From contig CM022369.1 in the NCBI GenBank assembly GCA_011800155.1, positions 310,001 through 374,000 of the forward strand: a stretch of DNA of 64,000 nucleotides, written 5' to 3'. Shown piece by piece: positions 34,095 through 44,995 of the stretch; positions within the stretch are counted from its first letter, which is position 1, and every line of letters begins with the position of its first letter. Under the pieces are notes generated by a model, which worked only from the letters and a program-made list of their open reading frames with translations, was not told the DNA's origin and made no database searches. Position numbers and translations under genes: made by a program. Origin of the DNA: Flammulina velutipes. Its lineage: Eukaryota > Basidiomycota > Agaricomycetes > Agaricales > Physalacriaceae.

Positions 34095-35087
34095 GATAAT
34101 AAGGATAGTACAGTCGTGAAGGTGTGGCGGAGCCAGTTTGGGGGATTCTGGGGCTGTAGGCGGAGGCAAGAAACATTACGGCTGGATGTGCTCTGGTATT
34201 TATAGGATCCTCGTAGGCGTGAATAACTTCCGAATGAAACAAACAACGCATTGTGCAAGGAAGTCGCCGTAACCGTAGAGTCATGGCTAAATGTGGAAGG
34301 AGTAAGGATGACTTGGCGTTTACGTACGAATACGGATAGTCATAGTCCCGCTGCTCTGGTTTCCTCCTTCCATTTCCTGACTCGCCCTCGACGGGAATCT
34401 GAAAAGGCAATCTCTCGCCACAGTTCTATAGGACCGCCTCGCCTGTGCTGCATTGCCTTGGCTGAGCTCTATCTAACGGGACTCTCGGCGCTACTGTTCC
34501 TGTGCTATACCGGCATTTACGTCCTCCATTTCATCCGCAAAGTGGGCAATGGGCACCGAGATGACTCAGTCACGGCTTTCTCACAGATCCTGTCACTCCC
34601 GACGCCTGGATTTCGTTAATGCAACATATTGGCAGCAACATAAAAGAGGCCCTGCTGTTTCAATATTCGTATCTCCGGCTCAACGCCTCCAGTGAAACAG
34701 TTCTCATTCCCGCCGCTCTCAATGCTGTCCAAGTTTCTACCTGCTGTCTATCTCTCGGACAGAGGCTGGTACATCTTGTGTTCCGCGTACCGTCTCCGAA
34801 TGATGAATCATGGATAGCTTCTTCCCTGATTCTAGTTACAATCATTCCGGAACGAGAACAATAAGAAACGGAAATCATCTCAGCCGACGATACTTACCAC
34901 GGAGGCGAACAGAAATCCCGTATACTACAGTGCGCTCCTGATTCAAGCCTTGGTGAGTACTCATACTTCATTTTCCATTCCACGTATGACTGAACTGATT
35001 CGTCGAATGAATAGATGTAACGTACCAGGTGGAGACTACTACTGATGTTCGTAATTCCCACCAATTCCTCCTCATGCGTTCATGTCA
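34095..35087. other. Intergenic region, no supported gene
   Basis: About 1 kb between the F-box-like gene and the LINE insertion. Short open frames on + show no domain. Confidence 0.4.
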
Positions 35088-35101
35088 TCTTCAGAGATAT
35101 C
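35088..35101. repeat. LINE target-site duplication, copy 1
   Basis: The 14-bp sequence tcttcagagatatc directly abuts the poly(T) at 35102 and recurs exactly at 46733-46746. Such duplications flank LINE insertions made by target-primed reverse transcription. Confidence 0.85.
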
Positions 35102-35129
35102 TTTTTTTTTTTTTTTTTTTTTTTTTTTT
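35102..35129 (-). repeat. LINE poly(A) tail (28 T on + strand)
   Basis: An uninterrupted run of 28 T on + follows the target-site duplication. Read on -, it is the poly(A) 3' end of the LINE transcript. The unbroken tract suggests a recent insertion. Confidence 0.9.
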
Positions 35130-35383
35130 GTGGAACGTTGGTAACTTCGCACACTCTACCAGTAGAGGCACCTGGCCAGCAGGTTGCGCGTCAAGGACGC
35201 TGTGGTCAGTCCGTTGATTGGCAGGGGGATGTAACCCCCGCTTGCATGTGTCATATAATAAATAGTTTTTTGCATAGATGAGGGAGGATGAATACCACCC
35301 GAGGAAATGCATTTTTGCACGAACGCCAGTCGCGAACAGTGTGGGGCTTCCCGCTTCCCGTCTTAGGCCTAAGCCTTCGACGA

Positions 35384-38300
35384 TTACGATATTCCCACTA
35401 AAACCCCGGTAAGATCGGTCCAGTCTGGCGGGAGGTATTCCTCTTTCGTTAATACTCCCTTCCAGGTGTTGAGGACCACGGTCTTCTTCATCGCTCTCCT
35501 CTGAAATTTCCTTCTGTCGCATAGCATTATGTCTAAGCTCAGCCTTCTGTTCAGCGCTTGTCGCCATCTGTTCTTTATCTCGTTATCCGAAGCCGGGTGC
35601 TCGTCATTAATCACTCTGCCGTTCCTGATCTTCCAGATGAGATGGGCGGATTCCGAGACCAAGATTCTCCTTAGCCTTTCTTCCCCGGCTCTCTTAGGAT
35701 CCCTCCTTGCTTCCGGCGGGGTCACCCCTATCGCGAGGATCCCTCCTTTTGATAGCGCCAGGCTTCTCCCTGTCTTCTTCGTCCACATCTCTGACGCCAT
35801 TTCCCATACTAGGCTCTGTCCTGGGGCGTCGCATTTGGTCAGAATGTGTGTCATGTCTTCCGTCGTGCCGCATTCCGTGCACGTCTCTCTCTCTTGTAGT
35901 CCGCCAATGTGTCGCCAATGTTTTCCGATGCTATACCCGTCGTGCATCGCTACCCATAGGAACTGTCTTACTGCTCTGCTGAAGTCCTTGTTCCTGATTG
36001 ACATCCAGATCTGGGCCTCCGATATCTCGGTACCGCATCTCTCTGATGCTTCTGCCGTCGCTAGCTCTATGTTCTTGCTCGTTTCGTACCTGTGCAACTT
36101 CTCCTGATACTTCTCCCCGCCTTCCTTGGCCATCCTTATCATTCTATATGCTTTTGACTGTGTCATCGACTTCAGTTTAGCCCCTCTTATCTTCATTTTC
36201 CTGAGTACTCCCAGTTCAATATCGTCCTGGGTATCTTTCCGGCTACCCTCTCCTGCTAGGGCGTCCGCTCCTTCGTTACCCTCGTTTCCTGTGTGGCCTT
36301 TCACCCACTCCAGTTTTGTCCTCCCTGACCTCCTTCTGTAGCTTCCTATCGTTGCCTCATAGAGGGAAGCATTGCTTATCAGGAGATAGCCATCGTCTTC
36401 CCACTCTTTGTACCCTCCTTTCAGTCCGTTTAGGACATACTTCGAGTCGCTAATCAAATGCATGTCGGCCCTCCTGGGGATCCTCTCGCACGCGAGTTTC
36501 GCCGCTGCTAGTTCGCCTGTCTGGTTCGTCGGGATGATGTATTCTGGGATTCTCGCGCTAATATTCCTTGGGTCTCCTTCCCCAAAGTATACTCCCGCCC
36601 CAGCTCGTGCGTCTTCTCCCTCGTTTTGGATCGCGGAGCCATCTGTGTATACTGTAATCTCTGCCTCGGCTTGTTTTTCCCTGGGGGCGAAGACTTCGTC
36701 GCACGCTTCCCCTTCGCAGAAGACCCGCGCGGCGTCACTCAGGTCATTCCTATCATCCCATCCTGGGTCAAACCAGTCTATTCCCTCTTCCTCTTCCTCC
36801 GCCACTCTCTCGCGAATCCTTCTTTCCTTGGTTTCTAAACCCACGTCCTCTGGGAGTCTTGATAGTGGGTTCCATTTTGCTGGGAGCGAGTCGAGTATTG
36901 CTCTCGCTTTCAGACAGCATTTGTGCGGGTCTCGGCATCCCATCTCCCTTCGCATCCTCTTGCATTCCTGACATGCACAATTTTTCCTGTTCGAGTGGTC
37001 CGCGCTGTCGAGTACCCTCGCGAGAGCTTCTGCGTCTCTTACTGACACTGCGTGGTGCTTCTTCCTTAGGCATTCTACTGCCTCCCCTTTGACAAAGAGT
37101 TTCCTCGTCGCCTTGGACTTCGTGTGGAACCACATTGGCATTTCTCTCAGTGTTTCCCTACTCAGAGCTATTCCGTCCAGGTCTAGTTTATGTTTTCTTG
37201 CTATCTTTAGCATTTCCTTGAGGTCTCTCGGGAGTTTCCTCGCGCTGGTCTTCCATGACTGCAGGAAGACGTTCCCTCTGTCTTCCGGTTCTACGTTCTC
37301 TTCACTCGCGGGGGTGTATACCGCCATTATCGCGTCTGCTGCCTTTGCCCACAGCGGTCGTCCCGGGCCGAAATTTAGGAATGATTTGAGTCCCATTAGG
37401 GCTATCGCTTCATTTCTGGCTGGTATGTCCAGCAGGTTCTTTCCTCCGTCTCTGACGGGGGCGTATATTGTCTCTTTATTGATTGTGATTTTTGTTTTAT
37501 CGTTCCACAGGAACTTTCGTGTCCTCTTTTCGAGGCGTCTCTCAACACTAACCGGCATTCCTTGGACTCTCGTTAGATATTGGGTCATGCTCCCAGACGT
37601 CATGAGGGTTATCAACCTTCTCCCCTCCATCGTAGGGTGTCCTTTATTCCATTGGTTAAACGCCCCCTCAACTTTATCTAGGGTTTTGGTCCACACGTCG
37701 ACTTGGTCTATTCCATTTCCTACCCATGCTCCAAGTGAGCGGACTGGTTCCCCGTCTCCCGCTATTCTTATGTTGATTGGTATCGACGTCCCTGTATCGT
37801 CTGCCCCACTCATTTTCCTCGTTACTATCATCGCCTCTCTGTGATGCGGTGATCCATATGGTATTATCTCGGTTTTGCTTATATTGAACTTTGCTCCTGA
37901 CGCAATGCACCAGTTCGTCAGTATTGTTGTCAGTTCCGCGAAGTCGTCTTCCCTCGAGAGGAAGACGGTCGTGTCATCCGCGAATAGTGTTGCGATGAGG
38001 CGTTCTTCCGTTCCTGGGATATTGAATCCCTCTAGTGTCGACTTGCGTAGCATTTCCCCTAGCGGTTCTATCGCCAAATCGAATAGGATGCACGACAGTG
38101 GGTCCCCTTGTCTCACCCCTCTCGTGACTTTGAAGGGCTTGGTGCTTGCTACGCCGTTGATATAAACTGTCGTATATGCATCAGCGTACAGTGTTTCTAT
38201 TGTCTTAATGAACCTTTCAGGGAATCCAAAACCTCGCAGGACCTTCCACAGGTAGTCATGCTCGATCTTGTCGTATGCTTTCTCTTGGTCGAGGAAGACT

Positions 38301-40963
38301 ATTGCCCCATCCTGAAGTTCCGCCTCGGCCAGCTCAATTACTCTCTTGGTTAACCATACTTGGTCGTATATGTTTCTTCCCGGTACAAACCCGGCCTGGC
38401 TCGGGTGTATAATGTCTTGCGCTACTCCGGCCAGTCTTAGGGCTAAAGCTTTCGTCATTATCTTGTAATCAGTGTTGAGAAGGGATATTGGGCGATAATT
38501 CGCGATTTCCGACCTGTCATTTTTCTTGTACAGCGGGCATAACCAGCTTTCCGCGAACCCTGTGCCAGCGACTATCCCTTCCCTCTCTATGTCATTGAAC
38601 ACTCGTTGCATCGTTCCCACGATGTCGAACCCTGGCTTTTCGCGCTTCAGCGATTCCTCGTACCACTCCGCAATTATCTTGTAAACTTCGTATGGCACTC
38701 CGTTCATCCCGGGTGCTCTCCCGTTTGTCGACGCTTTCAGCGCCCTCTTCACTTCATCTCTCGACAGTACCTCCTCAAAGATTGCCCTTTGTTGGGGATC
38801 TAGCTCGGTGTTTATTATTTCCACCGCCTCCTCTATCCTGGCTGCCCTGGCTGGGATGTCTGTGCTTTTATCTAATCTCTGCAGGTCATCGTGGTGTTTT
38901 CTTGCTATGTCCGCCATTTCTGACGATTTACTGGTGTATTCTGGGGGGTTGCCCGCCTCCCTGCTCGATTTCCTTAGTCTCTTGATGCTCTCTTTGGGTT
39001 TCTTGGGTTTGTTTATCGCGGACCAGTATTTCCCTATTACCTCTCCCTCTAGGGAGTTTCTTGCTCTGGCGGTTTCTCTGTTCTTCTTGTGGCGCTTCTG
39101 TGCTAGTGCATCTAGCTGCTTGTGGAGTCTCGTTAGGTGTGCTTTAGTCTCTTCTTTTGGGGCGATTGGGTCTAGTGTTTGTTCCACATCGTCAATTTCC
39201 GCCTCCAGCATAGCCATCTCTTTCTCCAGGCGGGGGGTCACTATTTTGGCCCTTTCCCTTGCGACCGATGTCAGGTCGCGCGTAAACTTTGCCCAGAGCT
39301 TCTGAGGGTTCGATTCTTCTGTCCTCGGTTGCCCGCTTAGTGCTAGTAGGTCTTTGGACAACTTCTCGCCAGACGACTTGATATGGTCTTTTACCTTCCT
39401 GTCTTTCATTATATGCATTGGCATAACCCATCGGCCTCTCCCAACTTCCGGGGCATTTGCCGTTGAGAATTTCATTGAGACCAGGTCGTGGTCAGTTTTA
39501 ATTCCAGACTTCCCCATTTCCCACTCATAGCAGTATTCTAGGATGTCACTTTTAACATAAATTCTGTCGAGTCTTGATTGCGATCCTGATACTCCCGAGC
39601 GGAATGTGAAGGATAGTGTGGTCGGGAATTCCGCTCTCCATCCGTCCACTATCTGGAGTCTGCATCTCAGTGCGTCCAGAGCATCAACTGCCATTTCGTT
39701 GTCATTCTTAGCTGGCAGCCTGTCTATCGCGTCTTCTGTGACATTCATGTCTCCCGCCATTATGTCCGGTTTCCTGACGTTCGGATTCTCCTCGAAGAAT
39801 CTCTCAACCATCGGCCAGAAGCTGGCGTTCTCAGCCTTGTTGACTGGCGCATATATCGCCAGGATGCTCAGCCTCTCGTCTAGATGCCATGTCGTCTCAA
39901 TTAGGATTGCTCTTCCTGGTACTATCTCGTGCGTTATTATTCCTTCAGCGTTCGCTATGTCTTTGTTCATGACAATTGCTATTCCCTTCGCGTTAGCCGT
40001 CTCCGGGTCTTTCGAGTATACCACTTTCAGTCTATGACCGAATAGCGATTCAATTCCTTCACATCGCTCTTCGTTCAGGTGAGCTTCTCCCACAATCAGT
40101 ATCCCTATGCGTTTCTCCCTCATCATCTGGTTTATGTGTCCCCATTTATTCTCCGGGTGCCAGGCATTTGTGTTTCCCATCCCGTTTATGTTCAGCGCTG
40201 CCACTTTTATCGACGCTCTTGTATCTTTCTTGCATCCTCCTCTCTTAATTTTCGTCGGGCGTCTTTGGCCACCTACTTTCACTATTGGCGCGTGGCCTGT
40301 GCGTTCTTCGATCATTGTCGCGTCGGGATCCCTGGATCCTTCCCTCCTTAGTCTTGACTGAACTGCGTCGCTCATTCTAATGGCTGCTTGCTTCCTTTCG
40401 TTCGCTTTTTGGGCTTGGCGCATGAGATCATCCCACTCTCTCTCTATCTCCTGGTAGCGTCTCTGTTCTTCCACGGCGCTGGTATGGAGGTCTGGCTCTT
40501 CGTCCACCATTCCCTCCTCCTCGTTTCTCTCAAACCAGAGTGGGGCCGGTCCCTGTTTCTTTCTCCCAGGTTCACCGTCTGCTGCCCCGTTCGCGTTTAT
40601 TGGGAGGTTCCCCCAGCCCCTTGGCCACGGTGGGTCCAATGGCTCTTCCCCGATTGCATGGTCCTGCTCCTCCCCAACTCCTGTTGTCGGGAGGTTGAAC
40701 TGGTGATCGCGTTCTGGACTCTCTCGTCCGTCCCTGCTTTGGGGACGCCACACACTCTGTCGGCGGTCTGCACTCTGCGGACCAGGGACCACTCTGGTGC
40801 CCCCGAGGTCGTACTCTACGCCTCTCGTTTTGCTTCCCTTTTGTGCGGGTCGCAATGTCCCGTCTGCCAGCGTGTCGATTTCATCGGGATAGGGACGAGC
40901 GACGGCTTGGTCGTCCCCGCCTCCACCGACTGCCCTCGAGTTACCTGTACCTGTAGAAGTCAC
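35384..40963 (-). CDS. LINE ORF2: endonuclease, reverse transcriptase, RNase H
   Basis: An unbroken 1,859-codon frame. After a ~245-residue low-complexity leader comes an APE-type endonuclease (about 250-500): LNINGMG, GEAHLNEE, MAGDMNVTED, SRLDRIYV, TDHDLVSMKF. RT follows (about 800-1060): YRPISLLNTDYKIM, FLDQEKAYDKIEHDYLW, GVRQGDPLS and the catalytic FADD near 993. RNase H (about 1435-1575) has YTDGSA, TGELAAAKL, ISDSKYVLNG and GADALAG, so all four acidic residues are present. A C-terminal finger, CTECGTTEDMTHILTKC, lies near 1694-1711. No stop or frameshift is seen. Confidence 0.95.
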   Translation of the reverse strand: MTSTGTGNSRAVGGGGDDQAVARPYPDEIDTLADGTLRPAQKGSKTRGVEYDLGGTRVVPGPQSADRRQSVWRPQSRDGRESPERDHQFNLPTTGVGEEQDHAIGEEPLDPPWPRGWGNLPINANGAADGEPGRKKQGPAPLWFERNEEEGMVDEEPDLHTSAVEEQRRYQEIEREWDDLMRQAQKANERKQAAIRMSDAVQSRLRREGSRDPDATMIEERTGHAPIVKVGGQRRPTKIKRGGCKKDTRASIKVAALNINGMGNTNAWHPENKWGHINQMMREKRIGILIVGEAHLNEERCEGIESLFGHRLKVVYSKDPETANAKGIAIVMNKDIANAEGIITHEIVPGRAILIETTWHLDERLSILAIYAPVNKAENASFWPMVERFFEENPNVRKPDIMAGDMNVTEDAIDRLPAKNDNEMAVDALDALRCRLQIVDGWRAEFPTTLSFTFRSGVSGSQSRLDRIYVKSDILEYCYEWEMGKSGIKTDHDLVSMKFSTANAPEVGRGRWVMPMHIMKDRKVKDHIKSSGEKLSKDLLALSGQPRTEESNPQKLWAKFTRDLTSVARERAKIVTPRLEKEMAMLEAEIDDVEQTLDPIAPKEETKAHLTRLHKQLDALAQKRHKKNRETARARNSLEGEVIGKYWSAINKPKKPKESIKRLRKSSREAGNPPEYTSKSSEMADIARKHHDDLQRLDKSTDIPARAARIEEAVEIINTELDPQQRAIFEEVLSRDEVKRALKASTNGRAPGMNGVPYEVYKIIAEWYEESLKREKPGFDIVGTMQRVFNDIEREGIVAGTGFAESWLCPLYKKNDRSEIANYRPISLLNTDYKIMTKALALRLAGVAQDIIHPSQAGFVPGRNIYDQVWLTKRVIELAEAELQDGAIVFLDQEKAYDKIEHDYLWKVLRGFGFPERFIKTIETLYADAYTTVYINGVASTKPFKVTRGVRQGDPLSCILFDLAIEPLGEMLRKSTLEGFNIPGTEERLIATLFADDTTVFLSREDDFAELTTILTNWCIASGAKFNISKTEIIPYGSPHHREAMIVTRKMSGADDTGTSIPINIRIAGDGEPVRSLGAWVGNGIDQVDVWTKTLDKVEGAFNQWNKGHPTMEGRRLITLMTSGSMTQYLTRVQGMPVSVERRLEKRTRKFLWNDKTKITINKETIYAPVRDGGKNLLDIPARNEAIALMGLKSFLNFGPGRPLWAKAADAIMAVYTPASEENVEPEDRGNVFLQSWKTSARKLPRDLKEMLKIARKHKLDLDGIALSRETLREMPMWFHTKSKATRKLFVKGEAVECLRKKHHAVSVRDAEALARVLDSADHSNRKNCACQECKRMRREMGCRDPHKCCLKARAILDSLPAKWNPLSRLPEDVGLETKERRIRERVAEEEEEGIDWFDPGWDDRNDLSDAARVFCEGEACDEVFAPREKQAEAEITVYTDGSAIQNEGEDARAGAGVYFGEGDPRNISARIPEYIIPTNQTGELAAAKLACERIPRRADMHLISDSKYVLNGLKGGYKEWEDDGYLLISNASLYEATIGSYRRRSGRTKLEWVKGHTGNEGNEGADALAGEGSRKDTQDDIELGVLRKMKIRGAKLKSMTQSKAYRMIRMAKEGGEKYQEKLHRYETSKNIELATAEASERCGTEISEAQIWMSIRNKDFSRAVRQFLWVAMHDGYSIGKHWRHIGGLQERETCTECGTTEDMTHILTKCDAPGQSLVWEMASEMWTKKTGRSLALSKGGILAIGVTPPEARRDPKRAGEERLRRILVSESAHLIWKIRNGRVINDEHPASDNEIKNRWRQALNRRLSLDIMLCDRRKFQRRAMKKTVVLNTWKGVLTKEEYLPPDWTDLTGVLVGIS

Positions 40964-41359
40964 CGTGTTAGTTATGTTAGTTGAATTGTTGTTGTCTGGA
41001 GCATATAGATTCCTCCATCACTACCTTGCCGGGGTGTATTGGGTGGAGTTTTGCGCCACACTTTGTTCTGCCCCAGGGTGTCCAGAACTCGTCATGTCGC
41101 GTTGGTTGTTGTTTTCGCCGCTCGTTCGGCTGGCTTTCCGTCCTGATTCCTGTCCCGTCATCGGTCAGTATATTATTCATTTCGGAGATCTCGCATACTC
41201 GTTTATTTCTCTTTCCCAGGAAGGAGCGATATTGATCTTATTCATCGAGTGCGAGTAATGACAGTGTACGTGCGTAATTTTAACGGCTGGGTAATATGGG
41301 GCTCGGCCAGGAGGGCGGTATGTGTACATACTGTCCAAAGGTGGCGGGTCAATGGGCTC

Positions 41360-42559
41360 TTAACCTCCTCCTCGAAGTCCTCTAGCTCCCCTTCCACCTC
41401 TGCCACCTCTTCCGCCTCTGCCTCTGAGGAAACCGTTTCCTGCCTCTCCCTCTAGCTGAGCTTTCGGTCCCAGGAATCTCTCGTCCTGGGCGAACGAGCA
41501 GTCGAACGTGGGGTGCGTATCCAGCTTGCAGATGACACACCCGAAGTTCCCCTCCTTGCCTTGCAGCCTCGTCAGGAGGTAGTTGACGTCCTTGATGGTC
41601 TTGTCGACCTTGTTCCTAATGGCTCCTCGGAGGCTGGCCCACTCGGCGTACGATATGTCGTTGCGCGGGGGGGCCATGAAGAACACAAAGTAGGGCGTGG
41701 GCCTCTCCTTCGTTCCGCAAACTTTGTAGCGGAGGAAGGAGCGGGCAAGGACGTCGAAGGCAATGCGTCCCGCGTCGCCTGATCTCTTGGTTGCCGCGTA
41801 GAGGGCCCCTCTGATCGCTGGGTCCTGCCACGCTGTGCGCATGACCGCGAAACGAACGTTGATCGCCGCCACATCGATCTCATTCAAGGTGAAGGATGTT
41901 CCTTCCCCCAGCTCGCTGGTGTGGATAAAGGCGACCGACCATGAGTGCTCCTCGGATGCAGGATCGACGAGGTGGAGGGCTACTTTGTCGTTGTAGGCGA
42001 GGGTGCGTTGCCTCAGGAAGATGGCGCGCGGCAGGGAGGAGACTCGGATTAGGCAGACCGTCGGGGGCATGTATTTGTCGCGAGATTGGGATTCCTTTTC
42101 CGCCATTCCGCGGAAGACCTTGGCTAGCTCGAGGCTTGGGAAGTCCTCTTTGAACTTTGCCGATAGCCACTCCCAGAACGGCGGCTTAACATGCTCGTTG
42201 AGGCGTTTGCCCCCGTTGAACGGGACTCCGATGAGATAGTCCCCTGGGTTGTCCTCCAGGAGCTGTTTTTGTTCTTCGGAGATGTTTTTCAGCAGCGCCT
42301 CGCGGTGGAAGGCAGCTCCCTCCCATTCCCCAGCGTTGGCTTCTGACGAGATGGTGAACCTAGTCTGGTCACCATAGGGGGTGTAGCTCGGGACTAGCCT
42401 GTGTGGGGAGTGGTCGATATCAACCGTTGGGTAGAAGGCTGGGTCATCGCGATCGTTAGGGAACGAGAAGCGGACCGCAGTTGGCGTCGCCTGGTTAGAC
42501 TGGTTAGACTGATCGTCTTGGTCGTCTTGGGCCGGGCCCTGGGAGTTATTGTCGTCCAT
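41360..42559 (-). CDS. LINE ORF1: RNA-binding protein with zinc knuckle
   Basis: A 399-codon frame upstream of ORF2, separated by about 400 bp. The N-terminus is rich in Asp, Gln and Asn. The middle is a folded region without a named domain. Near residue 338 is a canonical CX2CX4HX4C knuckle, CVICKLDTHPTFDC. The end is a run of RGG/GRGG repeats. Knuckle plus RGG fits a nucleic-acid-binding ORF1 protein that packages LINE RNA. The start is the first Met in a good context; upstream in-phase sequence continues as low-complexity frames, so a longer form is possible. Confidence 0.82.
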   Translation of the reverse strand: MDDNNSQGPAQDDQDDQSNQSNQATPTAVRFSFPNDRDDPAFYPTVDIDHSPHRLVPSYTPYGDQTRFTISSEANAGEWEGAAFHREALLKNISEEQKQLLEDNPGDYLIGVPFNGGKRLNEHVKPPFWEWLSAKFKEDFPSLELAKVFRGMAEKESQSRDKYMPPTVCLIRVSSLPRAIFLRQRTLAYNDKVALHLVDPASEEHSWSVAFIHTSELGEGTSFTLNEIDVAAINVRFAVMRTAWQDPAIRGALYAATKRSGDAGRIAFDVLARSFLRYKVCGTKERPTPYFVFFMAPPRNDISYAEWASLRGAIRNKVDKTIKDVNYLLTRLQGKEGNFGCVICKLDTHPTFDCSFAQDERFLGPKAQLEGEAGNGFLRGRGGRGGRGGRGARGLRGGG

Positions 42560-44211
42560 GAAGACGTCGGGGGACGAGGCTCGGGTTGGGCCTGGGGCGG
42601 GTTTCGAAGGAGGCTGGGGGGCTTCCTGCTGCGAGTGAGAGTAGACGAGGGGCTGAGGACAGAGGATGTGCCATTGTCAGGTTGGGTTTGGAGGGTTTGG
42701 TTATCACTCACGATGGCAGTTCCAATCGGGAGTCTAGCTTCCGATCTGGATTTGGGGATCTGGTTGGGCTCTTTCCTACGGAGCGGGGAGTCGGGAACTC
42801 TGTCTTCTCGGGACTGTGACGCGTCGTTGCCTCCGTGTTTCTTCGCGCGTTTCGCTGAGTTCGCTGAGTCAGATGATTGTACAGACTGAGATCGTGACTT
42901 GGGCGTCGTTAGAGATGATAGCGACGGCGTAGGAGAAGCTTGTCTGCTGGCAGACATAGATTGTTTTCTTCGAGAGGGGACATCGTTGTTTTTGTACAAG
43001 ACGTTATCTTCCACGTGGGTTTGCCATATGCGGCATTCTCTCTCTTCTCCGTTCTCCCTGCGCGCTTGACCAGTTCCTTCCATTTTGCGATTATTCCACT
43101 CCATGGGTTGGTGTCGTCCCATTGGGCCTCTACTTTGTGAAAACCGGTCTTGTTCTCCATGGGTCTTCCCCGTCTTCGTGCGGTTTCCTCATCACTCTCG
43201 TCCCTAGCTGGACTTATACGTTCCTCTCTTCTCATCCTCGCTTTCCTCTGTCCTGTCCTTGGCCACTCACCTCCTCTTTGGATTTTTATTTTCTCTGTGT
43301 TTTATGGCCTTATTTACCCTGTCCAATATAGGTGTTTTTCGCTTCGCGTTTCTCATACCGCTCGTGGCGCCTAGTGCCTTGCTCGTCAGACCTACCCCCG
43401 GTTCTTGGGCCCCGTCTTGATCTTGTGTGGTGCTTGACCATGCTGTTCGAGTGCTCGTCCCTCCGCCAGGATATTCTAGCATTTTGGCCACGTATAACGG
43501 GCTGACTTCCGTCTGTGGGGGTCTGCCACTCATTTTCCGGGGCTTTTCCTCGTCTATTCTCCCCCCTTCGTGCTTTTCTTCGTGCTTTCCTCCGGTCGTT
43601 CCTCCGGGGGGGTCTCCCCCTTCCTGTGTACATCCGGTCTCTATTTTTATTGATAAGTAGCGGTTTCCGAGCGTTTCTCTGGTCACCGCTTCCCTTCCTT
43701 TCGCTGTTAGGTATGGTTTCCTCAGTGTTTCGATTTTCCATGGTCTGATATTTTTTCCCCCCCAGCTCTCCTCATGGCCGTTCGTATTGTACTCGGAGCT
43801 CTCGCCTTCCAGCGTGGGCCTCAGGACGCTCCCGTTATCATCGAGCTTTTTACCGGAGCACCCAGCCGTGCCGTTAGTGAGGAGGTGGTTGCTCGTACAT
43901 TCCGGCCAGAGGGGTATGTCGATGGCATCGACGATGATGGTTTTAATTCGGATGGGATGGAGGATCATTCGGTTGCTCGCCACGGATACGGGCCCTCCGC
44001 TACTCCTACTCTCCTCATCGCCGTTGGTACCCCTTCCTTGCTCGTGTCGGCGGAGGCGATTGTGTCTGGTTTCCTGGACGCAGCGGACGGGTCGTCTCTT
44101 TCCGACCTTGAGGCGGTTGGATGGGTCGGGAACTCTCGTTCCCTTATCTGGGTTACTATGCGTTCCTTGGAAGCTTCCAAGCGCCTTCAGCGCTATATCG
44201 TGCGTATCCAC
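42560..44211 (-). other. LINE 5' region, low-complexity open frames
   Basis: The - strand has long overlapping open frames (44211-43267, 314 codons; 43122-42394, 242 codons; 43235-42909) rich in Arg, Glu, Gly and Ser. None has a recognisable domain. They may be 5' UTR opened by purine-rich composition, or a decayed ORF upstream of ORF1. A possible intron (donor gtgagt near 42708) lies just before ORF1. Confidence 0.45.
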
Positions 44212-44426
44212 CTCACCGAGCGTGCCGACTTAGAGGTCTTCCAAGTTCTTCATATTTATGATGATTAGTTCGGTGCTGTTCGGTCTCCTTTGATACATGC
44301 ACAATTCGATTGCTATTTCTTATCTGTTTTTTCTGCTGGCAGGTCCCATTGCTCCCCTTCATCTCTGGTGTATGCTCTCCTCTAGTCGCGGTTTTTGAGT
44401 GAGCCATCTTTTCATCCCCTTCCTTC

Positions 44427-44809
44427 TCAACCCTCCTTGGGTTGGTCTCCTTCGTTCGGGATGCCTGCGACTCTGCCTTCCTCTTGTTTCTCTGACTCCT
44501 TTCGTCGCTCAACTCTCTGTACTCGCCTCGGCCATCGGAGGCCTCGTTCCTCGCAGCTTTTGCATATGACTCCTGCTTTGCGTGTGGAGATCGATTTCTC
44601 GCGGTCCATTACTTGTGCGCAGGTCTCGACGCATGCGTGTTCTGCTGCTCCGTGCTGCTTGCTGAAGCTGCAGTCCATCCTGTCGCAGTCGATCTGGTCT
44701 GGGTCAGTTATTGGCTCATTTCGACGCTGTTCGTGCTGACCAGGTGCTTTTTTGTCTCGGTCCTGCAGCCGCATTCCATCGAGTCGAACATTTGGATGTA
44801 GAAGCACAT
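44427..44809 (-). pseudogene. Cys/His-rich small protein, copy 2 (frameshifted), inside LINE
   Basis: From ATG at 44809 the frame reads MCFYIQMFDSMECGCR, like the start of copy 1 (MCFLLYQKDGLECGHR). It then stops matching; the next frame carries the rest: DRMDCSFSKQHG, EHACVETC, VICKSCEE. The metal pattern H-x-C-x3-C-x18-C-x2-C equals that of copy 1 within one residue. The copy is broken by a frameshift between the two halves. It lies on the same strand as the LINE ORFs. Confidence 0.6.
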
Positions 44810-44995
44810 TTGGTCTTGGGGGCTTTGGTGGTTGTTTGGACTTCTCTCGCCGTATCTCGCGTCTCTTTTATATTCACTCCGGGCACGGTGTTATTACTCC
44901 ATCTTGTCTAGTTCTTCTCGTGTCGCGTCTATCGGGGTTCTGTACGCCTTTCTTCCCATTGGAGCTTTTTACATTTGAATGGATGTTTCTCGACT

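Noticed and set aside
35102..35129. Poly(T) as a promoter element of a + strand gene
   Set aside because: It adjoins the target-site duplication and the 3' end of the LINE, so it is the poly(A) tail of the insertion.
35529..40984. Many + strand open frames across the LINE
   Set aside because: They are antisense shadows of ORF2, opened by its purine-rich sense strand.
43774..44268. 164-codon + strand frame in the LINE 5' region
   Set aside because: Opposite to the LINE sense strand, no domain, overlaps a longer - frame; most likely a shadow.
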